Below, piece after piece: positions 10,479 to 18,931 of a DNA stretch of 64,000 bases. Position 1 is the first letter of the stretch. Each line of letters opens with the position of its first letter. Made by a program: the position numbers and the translations under genes. The stretch is taken from contig NZ_LGUF01000007.1 of NCBI RefSeq assembly GCF_001274725.1, forward strand, positions 520,001 to 584,000, in the 5' to 3' direction. Under the pieces are notes generated by a model. It was not told the DNA's origin, made no database searches, and saw nothing but the letters and a program-made list of their open reading frames with translations. The stretch is from Sporosarcina globispora (GTDB lineage Bacteria > Bacillota > Bacilli > Bacillales > Cytobacillaceae).

Positions 10479-11357
10479 TTACTTTTCTTCGCTCTTTAAT
10501 TCTTCCAATTCTTCTTTTGAGTAATGGTATTTCTCGTTGCAGAAGTGGCAGGAAGCTTCAGCCTGGCCGTCTTCATCGATCATCTGCTGTATTTCCTCTT
10601 TACCCAGGCTGATAATCGCATTGGCAAAACGCTCTTTTGAACATGTACAAGTAAAGGATACAGGAAGCTTCTCAAGGAACTTCACATCGTCTTTACCAAG
10701 GATCGTTTCCAATAGCTCTTCAGGCGTTAATCCCTGCTGAATCAATTTGGATACAGGCGGGATTTCTTTTAGCCTGTTTTCAATTAAGGTAATCGTCTCT
10801 TCATCTGTTCCTGGCATTAGCTGAAGAATGAAGCCCCCGGCGGCAAGAATGGAGTTGTCAGGATTGACGAGAACACCCACTCCAACAGATGAAGGAACCT
10901 GTTCAGATGTAACAAAGTAATAAGTGAAATCTTCTCCAAGTTCACCGGAGATTAGCGGGACCTGGCCAGTGAAGTGCTCTCTCATTCCAATGTCCTTGAC
11001 GACAGTCAGGGTCCCTTCAGTGCCGACCGCACGGCGCACGTCAAGCTTGCCCTGCTCATTCAAATCAAAGTGCGTCTGCGGATTCGTGACATATCCGCGC
11101 ACCTCTCCCTTTGCATTGCTGTCTACGAGGATGGCGCCAATTGGACCGCCGCCTTCAATTTTAATGGTCAGTTTGTTATCGCCTTTCAGCATGGCGCCCA
11201 TCATGACGCCGGCCGTCATGGCTCTGCCTAATGCGGCCGAAGCGGTTGGCCATGTATAATGTCTGCGCTGACCCTCTCCAACTGTTTCGGTGGTACGGGA
11301 TGCATAGGCACGGACTTGTCCATTATATGCAAGTGCTTTTACTAAGTAATCGCTCAT
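10479..11357 (-). CDS. hslO: Hsp33 redox-regulated chaperone
   Basis: Cytosolic holdase chaperone switched on by oxidation. 292 residues. The C-terminal redox switch is complete: CxC in [10 protein letters not shown] and CxxC in [10 protein letters not shown] (about residues 237-272), which bind zinc when reduced. The start ATG (11355-11357) has AAAGGAG upstream; nine further upstream codons in frame have no support. It follows coaX by 59 nt and probably shares its transcript. The repeat-filled gap after it separates it from yacD. Confidence 0.96.
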   Translation of the reverse strand: MSDYLVKALAYNGQVRAYASRTTETVGEGQRRHYTWPTASAALGRAMTAGVMMGAMLKGDNKLTIKIEGGGPIGAILVDSNAKGEVRGYVTNPQTHFDLNEQGKLDVRRAVGTEGTLTVVKDIGMREHFTGQVPLISGELGEDFTYYFVTSEQVPSSVGVGVLVNPDNSILAAGGFILQLMPGTDEETITLIENRLKEIPPVSKLIQQGLTPEELLETILGKDDVKFLEKLPVSFTCTCSKERFANAIISLGKEEIQQMIDEDGQAEASCHFCNEKYHYSKEELEELKSEEK

Positions 11358-11416
11358 TTTCTTCTCCTTTCCAGAAAGCCACAATTGTTGTCTGCGGCTT
11401 TTTTAAAGCTTACGTC

Positions 11417-12199
11417 CTATTTTTTTATGGTTTCCAAATTTCGTTTATAAATAATCTGCAGGCCCTTTAAAGTTAAAAATGGATCTACGACATCAATGAT
11501 ATCTGATTCCTGCGCGATTAGGCCTGCAAGTCCTCCTGTTGCAATGACAGTCGGCTTTTGGCTTGCCTGGTCTTTCATTCTTTTTACTATACCTTCAACC
11601 TGGCCTACGTATCCATATAAAATCCCCGCCTGCATGGCAGATACGGTATTCTTTCCGACAATATGATCAGGACGGGCAATTTCTATTCTTGGAAGCTTGG
11701 CAGCACGGGAGTAAAGAGCCTCTGTTGAGATTCCGATTCCCGGGGCAATCGCGCCACCCATGTATTGCTTACTCTCATTGATATAACAATAAGTCGTGGC
11801 AGTTCCAAAATCGACAATGACCAATGGGCTTCCATATTCATGAATGGCCGCTATTGCATTGACAATGCGGTCCGCACCGACTTCTCTCGGGTTTTCATAC
11901 TTGATGTTTAAGCCTGTCTTGATACCAGGGCCTACAACCAGGGGCTTAACATGGAAGTATTTCTGGCACATTCTTTCAAGCGAAAACATGATTGGCGGCA
12001 CTACAGAGGAAATGATAATGCCATCTATATCTGAAAAGGAAAGATTCACATGCTCAAACAGAGACTTCACAATCATTCCGTATTCATCTTCTGTTTTATT
12101 CCGGGTCGTTTCAATTCGCCAATGATGCTTTAATTCATCTTGATCATAGACACCCAGAACGATATTCGTATTTCCTACGTCGAAAACAAAGATCAACAT
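11417..12199 (-). CDS. coaX: Type III pantothenate kinase
   Basis: Phosphorylates pantothenate, the first step of coenzyme A synthesis. 260 residues of the acetate/sugar kinase-Hsp70-actin fold: N-terminal [14 protein letters not shown] (phosphate-1 motif) and [12 protein letters not shown] (phosphate-2 region), plus [10 protein letters not shown]. The ATG at 12197-12199 has GGTGAG just upstream. A 17-nt fragment of the family I repeat (12222-12238) begins 23 nt upstream of the start codon. Located between ftsH and hslO as in B. subtilis (yacB). Confidence 0.94.
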   Translation of the reverse strand: MLIFVFDVGNTNIVLGVYDQDELKHHWRIETTRNKTEDEYGMIVKSLFEHVNLSFSDIDGIIISSVVPPIMFSLERMCQKYFHVKPLVVGPGIKTGLNIKYENPREVGADRIVNAIAAIHEYGSPLVIVDFGTATTYCYINESKQYMGGAIAPGIGISTEALYSRAAKLPRIEIARPDHIVGKNTVSAMQAGILYGYVGQVEGIVKRMKDQASQKPTVIATGGLAGLIAQESDIIDVVDPFLTLKGLQIIYKRNLETIKK

Positions 12200-12221
12200 T
12201 CTCACCACTTTATGATTATTT

Positions 12222-12238
12222 AGAAAAGCGCAAGTGCT
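12222..12238 (+). repeat. Family I repeat, solo left end
   Basis: AGAAAAGCGCAAGTGC matches only the left terminus of family I; nothing of the middle or right end follows. It lies 23 nt upstream of the coaX ATG. Short enough that chance cannot be excluded, but position and orientation agree with the other copies. Confidence 0.4.
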
Positions 12239-12329
12239 TTATTTTTTCACTGAAAACATCATATCACAACTGTTATTGTTTCGTGTAATCGGAAATTCCA
12301 ATCGCTCTGGCAATTGATATTTTTTCGGC

Positions 12330-12359
12330 AAAAAAAAAGCGCCCCTAGAGGCGCTTTTT
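12330..12359 (-). terminator. Terminator after ftsH
   Basis: AAAAAGCGCC/GGCGCTTTTT stem with a 6-nt loop and a nine-base T-run on the minus strand, immediately after the ftsH stop. Confidence 0.9.
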
Positions 12360-12361
12360 AG

Positions 12362-14353
12362 TTATTTATCTTTGCGTTCTTCGTCGATGGCAGGAGGCAC
12401 ATCGGCTTCTGCAGGGCTTGAGCCTTCCCTTGTTTCTGGGATTTCGCCTGTTTCAGCAGGATCTTCTTTCTTGGTGCTGATGTTCACTTTCACATCTTCA
12501 TCAGTTGAAATGGAAGTCACTGAACGGTCAGGCAGTCTGCCATGTTCTGATAAGTGCTTGATTTGTTCCGCATCAAGCGTTTCAACTTCAAGCAATGTAT
12601 TTGCGATCAGATTCAGCTTATCACGGTTTTCTATTAAGAGCTTTCTTGCTCTTTCATAAGATTCCTTGATGATGCGCTGAATTTCAAGATCGATTTCATA
12701 TGCGATTGCATCTGAATAGTTCTGTTCATTATGGAAGTCACGTCCAAGGAAGACCTGGCCGCCCTGAGACTGTCCGAACTGCAATGGTCCGAGTTTGTCG
12801 CTCATTCCAAATTCGGTTACCATGCGGCGGGCAATACCTGTCGCACGCTGGAAGTCATTATGGGCACCTGTACTTACTTCACCGAACACGATTTCTTCCG
12901 CTACACGTCCGCCAAGCAAGCCGACAATTTTGTCGAGAAGCTCAGGCTTGGTCTGGAAGTAGCGGTCTTCTTTCGGAAGCATAACTGCGTATCCGCCAGC
13001 CTGGCCACGAGGCACGATTGTAACCTTATGAACCATCTCAGCTTCATCAAGCACTAAACCGATTACCGTATGACCTGCTTCGTGGAAAGCAACAATGTTT
13101 CTTTCCTTTTTGGAAATAACACGGCTCTTCTTAGCTGGTCCCGCAATAACGCGGTCTGTTGCTTCATCGATATCTTCCATATCGACTTTTTTCTTATTGC
13201 GGCGGGCAGCTACAAGTGCTGCTTCATTTAATAGGTTTTCAAGGTCTGCACCCGAAAATCCAGGTGTACGCATAGCAATGCTCTTTAGGTTAACTGACTC
13301 ATCTAAAGGCTTGTTGCGGGCATGTACTTTAAGCACTGCTTCACGGCCCTTGACATCTGGGCGGTCAACCGTAATCTGTCTGTCAAAACGCCCCGGACGC
13401 AATAATGCCGGGTCAAGGATATCCGGACGGTTAGTGGCAGCAATGATGATAATCCCTTCATTTGCTCCGAATCCATCCATTTCAACCAGAAGCTGGTTAA
13501 GGGTCTGCTCGCGTTCGTCGTGTCCGCCGCCAAGGCCGGCACCACGCTGGCGCCCTACCGCATCAATTTCATCGATAAAAATAATACATGGAGCGTTCTT
13601 CTTCGCATTTTCAAATAGGTCGCGGACACGGGAAGCACCCACCCCTACGAACATTTCAACGAAATCAGAACCGCTTATAGAGAAGAACGGAACGCCTGCT
13701 TCACCAGCTGCAGCCCGTGCAAGCAATGTTTTACCTGTTCCCGGAGGTCCTACAAGAAGAACCCCTTTAGGAATTCTTGCTCCAAGTTCAGCAAACTTGC
13801 GCGGGTCTTTAAGGAATTCAACGACCTCAACAAGCTCCTGCTTTTCTTCATCTGCACCTGCTACATCTTTAAAGCGCACTTTCTTCTTGCTTTCATCATA
13901 AAGCTTGGCTTTGCTTTTGCCGAAGTTCATCACACGGCTTCCTCCACCCTGCGCCTGATTCAGCAGGAAGAAGAATAGTATGAAGATGATGATGAAAGGA
14001 ATGATTGACGTAAAGAATGTTACCCAGCCGCTTGTTTCCTTAGCTGGCATGACTTCAACATCGGAAGTCTCAGCTAATTGATCCACACGGTCAAGGATAC
14101 TATCGTTGTTCATGATATAAGTCAGGAAGTATTTGTCTTCCTCATATCCTTTAAGCTGACCCCGTACTTCAAAAACACCTCTCTCAGGCTGAAGGGAAAT
14201 GGACGTAATATCGCCGCTTTCCAAGTGATCAACAAATTTATTATAAGAGATGTGCTCCGTTGGTTCATTGTTGCCGTTAAAGAAGCTGACAACTCCAATA
14301 ATGACTAAGAATATTAATAAATAAAAGATGGTATTTCGGAAGATCCGATTCAT
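12362..14353 (-). CDS. ftsH: ATP-dependent membrane zinc metalloprotease FtsH
   Basis: Hexameric membrane AAA+ protease for quality control and regulated turnover; in Bacillus it is needed for sporulation. 663 residues: transmembrane helices at about 6-24 and 113-132 enclosing a small external domain, Walker A GPPGTGKT (202-209), Walker [12 protein letters not shown], the second region of homology [18 protein letters not shown], the zinc site HEAGH (about 425), and an acidic disordered tail. ATG with GGGAGGAGG upstream. The 142-nt gap before it has a plausible but weak sigma-A promoter (TTGGCA near 14412-14417). Ends in a strong terminator. Confidence 0.97.
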   Translation of the reverse strand: MNRIFRNTIFYLLIFLVIIGVVSFFNGNNEPTEHISYNKFVDHLESGDITSISLQPERGVFEVRGQLKGYEEDKYFLTYIMNNDSILDRVDQLAETSDVEVMPAKETSGWVTFFTSIIPFIIIFILFFFLLNQAQGGGSRVMNFGKSKAKLYDESKKKVRFKDVAGADEEKQELVEVVEFLKDPRKFAELGARIPKGVLLVGPPGTGKTLLARAAAGEAGVPFFSISGSDFVEMFVGVGASRVRDLFENAKKNAPCIIFIDEIDAVGRQRGAGLGGGHDEREQTLNQLLVEMDGFGANEGIIIIAATNRPDILDPALLRPGRFDRQITVDRPDVKGREAVLKVHARNKPLDESVNLKSIAMRTPGFSGADLENLLNEAALVAARRNKKKVDMEDIDEATDRVIAGPAKKSRVISKKERNIVAFHEAGHTVIGLVLDEAEMVHKVTIVPRGQAGGYAVMLPKEDRYFQTKPELLDKIVGLLGGRVAEEIVFGEVSTGAHNDFQRATGIARRMVTEFGMSDKLGPLQFGQSQGGQVFLGRDFHNEQNYSDAIAYEIDLEIQRIIKESYERARKLLIENRDKLNLIANTLLEVETLDAEQIKHLSEHGRLPDRSVTSISTDEDVKVNISTKKEDPAETGEIPETREGSSPAEADVPPAIDEERKDK

Positions 14354-14495
14354 CCCTTACCTCCTCCCACGGTAAACAAACTATAGTGTATAGTATCATA
14401 GAAAATCGTGCCAATACAAGGAATTAGACTTCTTAAAACCGGGTGATTCTTGTTTCAGTATAGGGCTTTAATGCAAGATTAAGTTTAGGATTTCC

Positions 14496-15044
14496 TTAAT
14501 CGTTATTGCTGTATACTTCCGGCTTAAGCACTCCAATATATGGAAGATTGCGGTATTTTTCCGCGTAATCAAGGCCATAGCCGACAACGAATTCATCAGG
14601 AACAATAAATCCTACATAATCAGCTTTGATATCAGCCTTTCTTCCTGTAGGCTTATCAAGAAGTGTTACAATCTTAATGCTTTTCGCTTTTCTATAGCGG
14701 AAAAGCTCAACCAGGTAGCTTAGGGTCAAGCCGCTGTCGATGATATCCTCAATGATCAGAATATCTCTGCCTTCCACAGAAGTATCAAGGTCTTTCAGAA
14801 TTTTCACTTCTCCAGTAGAAACCATTGCATTTCCGTAGCTTGATACATCCATGAAATCCATCTCAAGATATGTATCCACGCGCTTTAAAAGGTCGCTCAT
14901 GAAAGGCATTGCCCCTTTTAAAACCCCAACGGCAAGCGGGAATCGGTCCTGGTATTCTTCAGTAAGTTCAGCAGCAAGGGATTTAATCTTATCCTGCAGC
15001 TCCTCTTCCGAAATCAATACTTTTTCAATATCATTTTTCATCAT
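14496..15044 (-). CDS. hpt: Hypoxanthine-guanine phosphoribosyltransferase
   Basis: Salvages hypoxanthine and guanine with PRPP. 182 residues with the PRPP loop [14 protein letters not shown] (about 94-107) and a C-terminal [19 protein letters not shown] that closes over the base. Two adjacent ATG codons can serve as start (15042-15044 or 15039-15041), and the upstream site is weak. It follows tilS by 20 nt and is probably cotranscribed with it; tilS-hpt-ftsH is a conserved order. Confidence 0.96.
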   Translation of the reverse strand: MMKNDIEKVLISEEELQDKIKSLAAELTEEYQDRFPLAVGVLKGAMPFMSDLLKRVDTYLEMDFMDVSSYGNAMVSTGEVKILKDLDTSVEGRDILIIEDIIDSGLTLSYLVELFRYRKAKSIKIVTLLDKPTGRKADIKADYVGFIVPDEFVVGYGLDYAEKYRNLPYIGVLKPEVYSNND

Positions 15045-15064
15045 TTATTGTGCCCCCTAGAAGA

Positions 15065-16453
15065 TCATTGCTTTATGTATTTTAAAATAATATAACTGGT
15101 ACAAGATTGCTGCTGCCTATCATGATGCGATTTCTTCAAGCCAGGCACCCACAGGATCCTGCCTTGTGCATCTGTCACAATTGGCCAGGTTTTCCGGTCT
15201 TGCAGCGGTATTTTATAATCGATGAAAATGTCCTTAATCTTTCGGGACCCCTGCATTCCTTTAAGCGTCATGCGGTCTCCCTCTTCTCTCGACCTGATTA
15301 TGATTGGAAGTGAAACATCCTCCCTGTCTAAAACCAGGGTATCGTTGTTTAGAATTCCATCAGGACAGTCAGCATATTCAAGGATAATCGATCCGCTGTT
15401 TGGGAGTTTAATGCTTGCAGGTTCGAAGACTTCATATCGATAGGATTGTACAGGTTCCTTCGGGAATAAGAAGCGGCATTGCCGGTAGGAGCGTACAATA
15501 TGTAAACCGCCTGGAAAATCAAGATTTCCCGATGGATGAGGACTTTTCATTAAGGAAAAAATGCTCTCTATATGAGATGCCGATAACGATGCCGGCCTTT
15601 CCTTATAAAGATAGTTTAATATTAGTTGAATCCCTCTCCTTTGTAAAGGCATTGGCATTGCCTCGAAAGCATCGATATCCATACTAATTTCCTCATTGGC
15701 ATTCTTTTTCATTACTGTATTCATTTTATGGACAGTTAATTCCTGCAGATATGCTTCATCACTTTCTAATTCTTCACTGAACCTTTGAAAATGCTCATGC
15801 ACCTGAGGGTTTTCTTTTCTAAGGAATGGGAGCACTCCTTTCCTGAATCGGTTGCGGCTGTAAATCCCTTTTTCATTGCTGGGATCCCGCCGGGGGTTCA
15901 GCCGTTCTTTCAGGCAGTAGCTTTCGATTTCGGCCCTATTTAAACATAAAAACGGGCGGATGATAAATCCACTGCCAATTGGACGCTTGAAGGGAATTCC
16001 CGCTCTTGCGCTGCCGGTGCTTCCCCTTGTAAGCCGCATTAATATGGTTTCAACCTGATCATCGCCATGATGCCCCAGCGCTATATAGTCTGCCCCATTT
16101 TTCTTGGCGGTTCTATGAAAGAAGCTGTAGCGGCAATCCCTGGCAGCTGTCTGAGAACTCTTCCCGGTCCTCTCCATATACTCAGGAACATTAACTCTTT
16201 CCATTTCAAATGGAATCGCTTTGTCTCTGCAGTAATCCTTCACAAACATAGCGTCCTGTAAGGATTCCTCGCCTCTGAACATATGATCGACATGGGCGGC
16301 GATGATTTCAACCCGAAGCAGCTGTTTCTGGCTCCAAAAAAAATGGAGCAGGGCGATTGAATCCGGACCTCCTGATACACCGATCAATATTTTCTTATTC
16401 TTTAAATCCAGTCCCTTTTTCTTAAGGAAAGCACTCACTTTCTCTTCGAGCAT
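15065..16453 (-). CDS. tilS: tRNA(Ile)-lysidine synthetase
   Basis: Modifies C34 of the CAU-anticodon tRNA-Ile to lysidine so that it reads AUA. 462 residues: N-terminal PP-loop ATPase with SGGPDS (27-32), HVDHMFRGEES and LGHHGDDQVETILMRLTRGS, then the TilS substrate-binding and C-terminal domains (MTLKGMQGSRKIKDIFIDYK). The start ATG is preceded only by a modest site (GAAGCC). A family II repeat fills the upstream gap, so the promoter must lie in or before the repeat. Confidence 0.95.
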   Translation of the reverse strand: MLEEKVSAFLKKKGLDLKNKKILIGVSGGPDSIALLHFFWSQKQLLRVEIIAAHVDHMFRGEESLQDAMFVKDYCRDKAIPFEMERVNVPEYMERTGKSSQTAARDCRYSFFHRTAKKNGADYIALGHHGDDQVETILMRLTRGSTGSARAGIPFKRPIGSGFIIRPFLCLNRAEIESYCLKERLNPRRDPSNEKGIYSRNRFRKGVLPFLRKENPQVHEHFQRFSEELESDEAYLQELTVHKMNTVMKKNANEEISMDIDAFEAMPMPLQRRGIQLILNYLYKERPASLSASHIESIFSLMKSPHPSGNLDFPGGLHIVRSYRQCRFLFPKEPVQSYRYEVFEPASIKLPNSGSIILEYADCPDGILNNDTLVLDREDVSLPIIIRSREEGDRMTLKGMQGSRKIKDIFIDYKIPLQDRKTWPIVTDAQGRILWVPGLKKSHHDRQQQSCTSYIILKYIKQ

Positions 16454-16483
16454 AGGCTTCTTCCTTATCCGATAGAAATATAT

Positions 16484-16698
16484 TTATCACAGTCTAACGG
16501 GCAGTAAGCCCCCCCACTTCAAGATTCAGAGGAATCGATAGAGGATATTCGGGGGGCAAACTGCCCGTAAAGGCCCGAAAGAAGAACAAAGACTAAGAAT
16601 GCCACGTCCTGTGGCAACGTCTTTGTGACCCACTTCCTGCGTGCCTCAACTATCAATCAGAGAAAAAAACCTCTCCTCTGATTGAAGTTTCACTTTAA
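16484..16698 (-). repeat. Family II two-hairpin repeat with inserted cassette
   Basis: Ends match the copies at 22731 and 35251, but it is inverted relative to them. Hairpin 2: ACGGGCAGT (16497-16505) pairs with ACTGCCCGT (16560-16568) and an inner CCCCCC/GGGGGG stem. Hairpin 1: AATCAGAG (16655-16662) pairs with CTCTGATT (16676-16683). Between them, where the other copies have about 12 nt, lies an extra ~60-nt cassette (separate entry at 16586). The gap 16454-16825 otherwise holds no gene. Confidence 0.85.
16586..16640 (-). repeat. Hairpin cassette (TCCT-loop module), copy 1
   Basis: ACAAAGAC (16586-16593) pairs perfectly with GTCTTTGT (16619-16626). Inside is a second hairpin, GCCAC-GTCCT-GTGGC (16601-16615), and a weaker TTCCT-centred hairpin follows (about 16630-16640). 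The same core with different outer arms occurs at 18607 and 28760, in a different repeat family. On the minus strand the loop reads AGGAC. Confidence 0.75.
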
Positions 16699-16825
16699 CA
16701 CTACCCCTGCAAAGAGCAGCATAATCCTTTATATAGAAAAGCATATCATTTTTAAAGGGTAAATATCAAAAAGGATTAAGCTTTATTTACGGATCAGGGA
16801 GAAGAAAGTTTCATTATTCTTAAAT

Positions 16826-17806
16826 TCAAAGCAGCTGCCCATAAATATATAAGAAATAAAGAAGCGTCACAATAAAGGTAATCAGCAGTGTTTCAAAGAA
16901 GCTTCCTTTTTGCTTTTTTTGCCTATACATTTGCCTGCTGGCTGCCTGGGAGCTGGCGGCTGGTCCGGCATTCCTGTTCACCGTGCTCCTTTGCGCCGGA
17001 TTTGAACGTGTGAGCTGGAGCATATCATTTCTCATTTCATCAGCTGAGCTATACTGGCCCTGCAGGGCATTTAAAATTACATCTTCGTATTTCATCAGTT
17101 CTTTCTTTTGACGTACCATCATTTTGAGCTGCTTTAGGTCGCCTGTTGTTTTGGAAAACCTTTTTGGGTAAGCCGTATTGATTAAAATCATGGCTGCAGC
17201 AAAGAGGTCGTAAGCAGGGTCAGCCTTTCTGGTCCCCAATCCCCAATAGCCGCGATCATAAAATTCGGTAAATTCTTTTATCGCCCTGCCCTGAATGGTG
17301 GTACCGCCCACATCAATGGTGCGTATTTTCGGCGGCGGTCCTGTTACGATCAAGTTGTCCGGCTTTAAATCGCCGAAAACCCAGCCCGCTTTATGCAATG
17401 AATCCAGATCCTTCAGCATCTGTACGATTAAAACGCCAGTCCAGGCTTGCCCTTTTTGCTGTACAAATGTCAGTAAATCCGGGCCCTGTATATATTCCAT
17501 CACATAGAATGAAACCTTTCCGCTCCTTCTATCCCAATCATCGACATCAAGCAAAGAAGGCCCGAGGGCAGAGCCTTGGACCTTTGCAAAGGATTTAAGG
17601 ACGTTCACTTCCGACGTGATGGACATCCCGTTATCACTCATCTTCAAAGCAACCTGCTGATTTTGGTTTTTGGCGAGATATACAATCCCATTAGCACCAT
17701 ACCCCAATTCCTTAATAATGGTATATCGGTTGCGGTGCCACTTTCCTTCAATCACAGTACCAGGATTTACTTTACACTGACTCTTCAAAGAATGATTCAT
17801 CATCAC
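16826..17806 (-). CDS. yabT: Sporulation-associated Ser/Thr protein kinase YabT
   Basis: 326 residues. Hanks-type kinase: glycine-rich loop GYGANG (35-40), ATP lysine in VALKM (K55), catalytic loop FGDLKPDN (144-151), and DVGG (165-168) in place of the usual DFG. The HRD histidine-arginine is absent, as also in B. subtilis YabT, so this is family style rather than damage. A basic linker and a C-terminal transmembrane helix (about 305-323) follow; there is no external PASTA region. B. subtilis YabT is a septum-localised, DNA-activated kinase in sporulation. The start is GTG or the next ATG (17801-17806) after AAGGAG. It overlaps yabS by 35 nt. Confidence 0.9.
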   Translation of the reverse strand: MMMNHSLKSQCKVNPGTVIEGKWHRNRYTIIKELGYGANGIVYLAKNQNQQVALKMSDNGMSITSEVNVLKSFAKVQGSALGPSLLDVDDWDRRSGKVSFYVMEYIQGPDLLTFVQQKGQAWTGVLIVQMLKDLDSLHKAGWVFGDLKPDNLIVTGPPPKIRTIDVGGTTIQGRAIKEFTEFYDRGYWGLGTRKADPAYDLFAAAMILINTAYPKRFSKTTGDLKQLKMMVRQKKELMKYEDVILNALQGQYSSADEMRNDMLQLTRSNPAQRSTVNRNAGPAASSQAASRQMYRQKKQKGSFFETLLITFIVTLLYFLYIYGQLL

Positions 17807-18509
17807 GAGAGAGCAGACTCCTTAAAGAACGTTTTTTCTTAAAATGGGTTAATGCTTCATGAATGGCTGGTCCTGTTGGCGTAATCCCGCCTGTCGTTAA
17901 TTTCGAGAAAATACTTGTCAGCGATTCTAGGTTCGGAGTCCAATCCAGCAGCTTTTCGACATCTTTCTTTTTCCCGGGAAATACGAATACAGAAAAACGG
18001 TTATCGCCGGAACGGGCATTAAGGCTCAAGGACAGATCCAGCAATGCTTCCTTAACGGTAGGAAGCTTATGCTTCATGCTCGCACTCGTATCCACCAGAA
18101 CCAGCACTTCAAGTTCGACTGTCTCACCAAGTTCATCCACAACCTCCATCACTTCGCCGCGCTGATCGGGCGGGAGATCTTCCATCGTTTTTGAGCCGCC
18201 AAGAATCTGCTGAAGCTCTTTGTTCACAACTCCCTGAAGAGTCTGGGTCATAGCTTTTCTCGTCACCATCTGCACAGTCTGCGACAGCTGCTGAGAATAA
18301 ACCACCTGGCTGACCCCGCCTCCTGACATGGCGATTCCTTCAATTTCGTTCAATCCCTGTTCATCAATCACATCCTGCTCCATGACTCCTATTACATTTA
18401 CTGTTATTCCCTGCTCCTTGGCTAGAGCCGCCATGGCAATGGGATCTTCACCCTGATTCGAACAGCCATCCGTTATCAGTAAAATTTGCTTCAGTGTTCC
18501 TGTTTTCAT
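17772..18509 (-). CDS. yabS: VWA-domain protein YabS
   Basis: 245 residues with a von Willebrand factor A-like domain; the metal-ion site DxSxS is seen in VLVDTSASM (about residues 151-159) and a second aspartate in the N-terminal LLITDGCSNQG. Function unknown; the gene always travels with yabT between spoIIE and tilS, which suggests a role near the kinase in sporulation. I chose the ATG at 18507-18509 because GGAGGGGAG precedes it; a 30-codon upstream extension lacks a site and is not conserved. No signal peptide. Confidence 0.88.
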   Translation of the reverse strand: MKTGTLKQILLITDGCSNQGEDPIAMAALAKEQGITVNVIGVMEQDVIDEQGLNEIEGIAMSGGGVSQVVYSQQLSQTVQMVTRKAMTQTLQGVVNKELQQILGGSKTMEDLPPDQRGEVMEVVDELGETVELEVLVLVDTSASMKHKLPTVKEALLDLSLSLNARSGDNRFSVFVFPGKKKDVEKLLDWTPNLESLTSIFSKLTTGGITPTGPAIHEALTHFKKKRSLRSLLSRDDESFFEESV

Positions 18510-18606
18510 TTGAAACTCCCCTCCACAATATGAGTTGTTAGCATTTTCGACTGAAAGGAGGGGAAATATACCTAAGAAATGCGGAAGCACCTTGTTCACG
18601 TGGAAC

Positions 18607-18662
18607 GCAGACTAAAAACGCCACGTCCTGTGGCAACGTCTGCATGACCAGCATCCTGCTGG
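18607..18662 (-). repeat. Hairpin cassette (TCCT-loop module), copy 2
   Basis: GCAGAC (18607-18612) pairs with GTCTGC (18638-18643) around GCCAC-GTCCT-GTGGC (18620-18634); then CCAGC-ATCCT-GCTGG (18648-18662). The inner hairpin equals copy 1 while the outer stem has a different sequence with pairing kept. Confidence 0.75.
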
Positions 18663-18719
18663 CCTCAAGCACAAGACTAGCCTCACGGGAAGGCGTGCTT
18701 TGCCTTTCTGGGAGGATTG

Positions 18720-18842
18720 CCCGAAATGTGGAGGCGACTGCCCAGGGACGACAGGCATAAGACGGTTCCTGTAAGAAGGTGTTTTCCCTTCTGAAAGGAA
18801 ACGGATTGTGACCCCGAGTCCCTAGGAGCCGCAGCTAGACAA
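18720..18842 (+). mobile_element. Nested palindromic element inside a family I copy
   Basis: 123 nt that interrupt the family I repeat. It has its own ends, GAAATGTGGAGGCGACTGCC on the left and GGAGCCGCAGCTAGACAA on the right, resembling family I termini, and an inner stem (GTTTTCCCTTCTGAAAGGAAAC, palindromic at 18781-18802). No coding capacity. It is most simply read as insertion of one repeat type into another, so at least one family was mobile after the other was in place. Confidence 0.65.
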
Positions 18843-18931
18843 GCTTGTGACCTCGAGGGGGTAGGTGCTGGAGCTGGACAATTATCTAACCTAAGAGACC
18901 TTTTTGAGTTATTTAACCGTGAGCAAATTAA

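Larger units (their letters stand above)
18574..18890 (+). repeat. Family I repeat, composite copy interrupted by another element
   Basis: The left end (AAGAAATGCGGAAGCACCTT), the TCCT-loop cassette (18607-18662), the middle stem (AAGGCGTGCTTTGCCTTTCT) and the right end (GTAGGTGCTGGAGCTGGACA) are all present, but the sequence GGAGGATTG stops at 18719 and resumes as GCTTGTGACCTCGAGG at 18843. The intervening 123 nt are a separate, related element. The copy fills the spoIIE-yabS gap. Confidence 0.85.

Noticed and set aside
12362..14353. Prophage, integrase or insertion-sequence gene anywhere in the window
   Set aside because: All protein genes belong to the conserved chromosomal core or the liv operon; no transposase or integrase motif was seen.
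16826..17806. Possibility that YabT is an inactive pseudokinase because HRD and DFG are altered (FGDLKPDN, DVGG)
   Set aside because: The same substitutions occur in B. subtilis YabT, which is an active kinase; the catalytic Asp, Lys and Asn are present.
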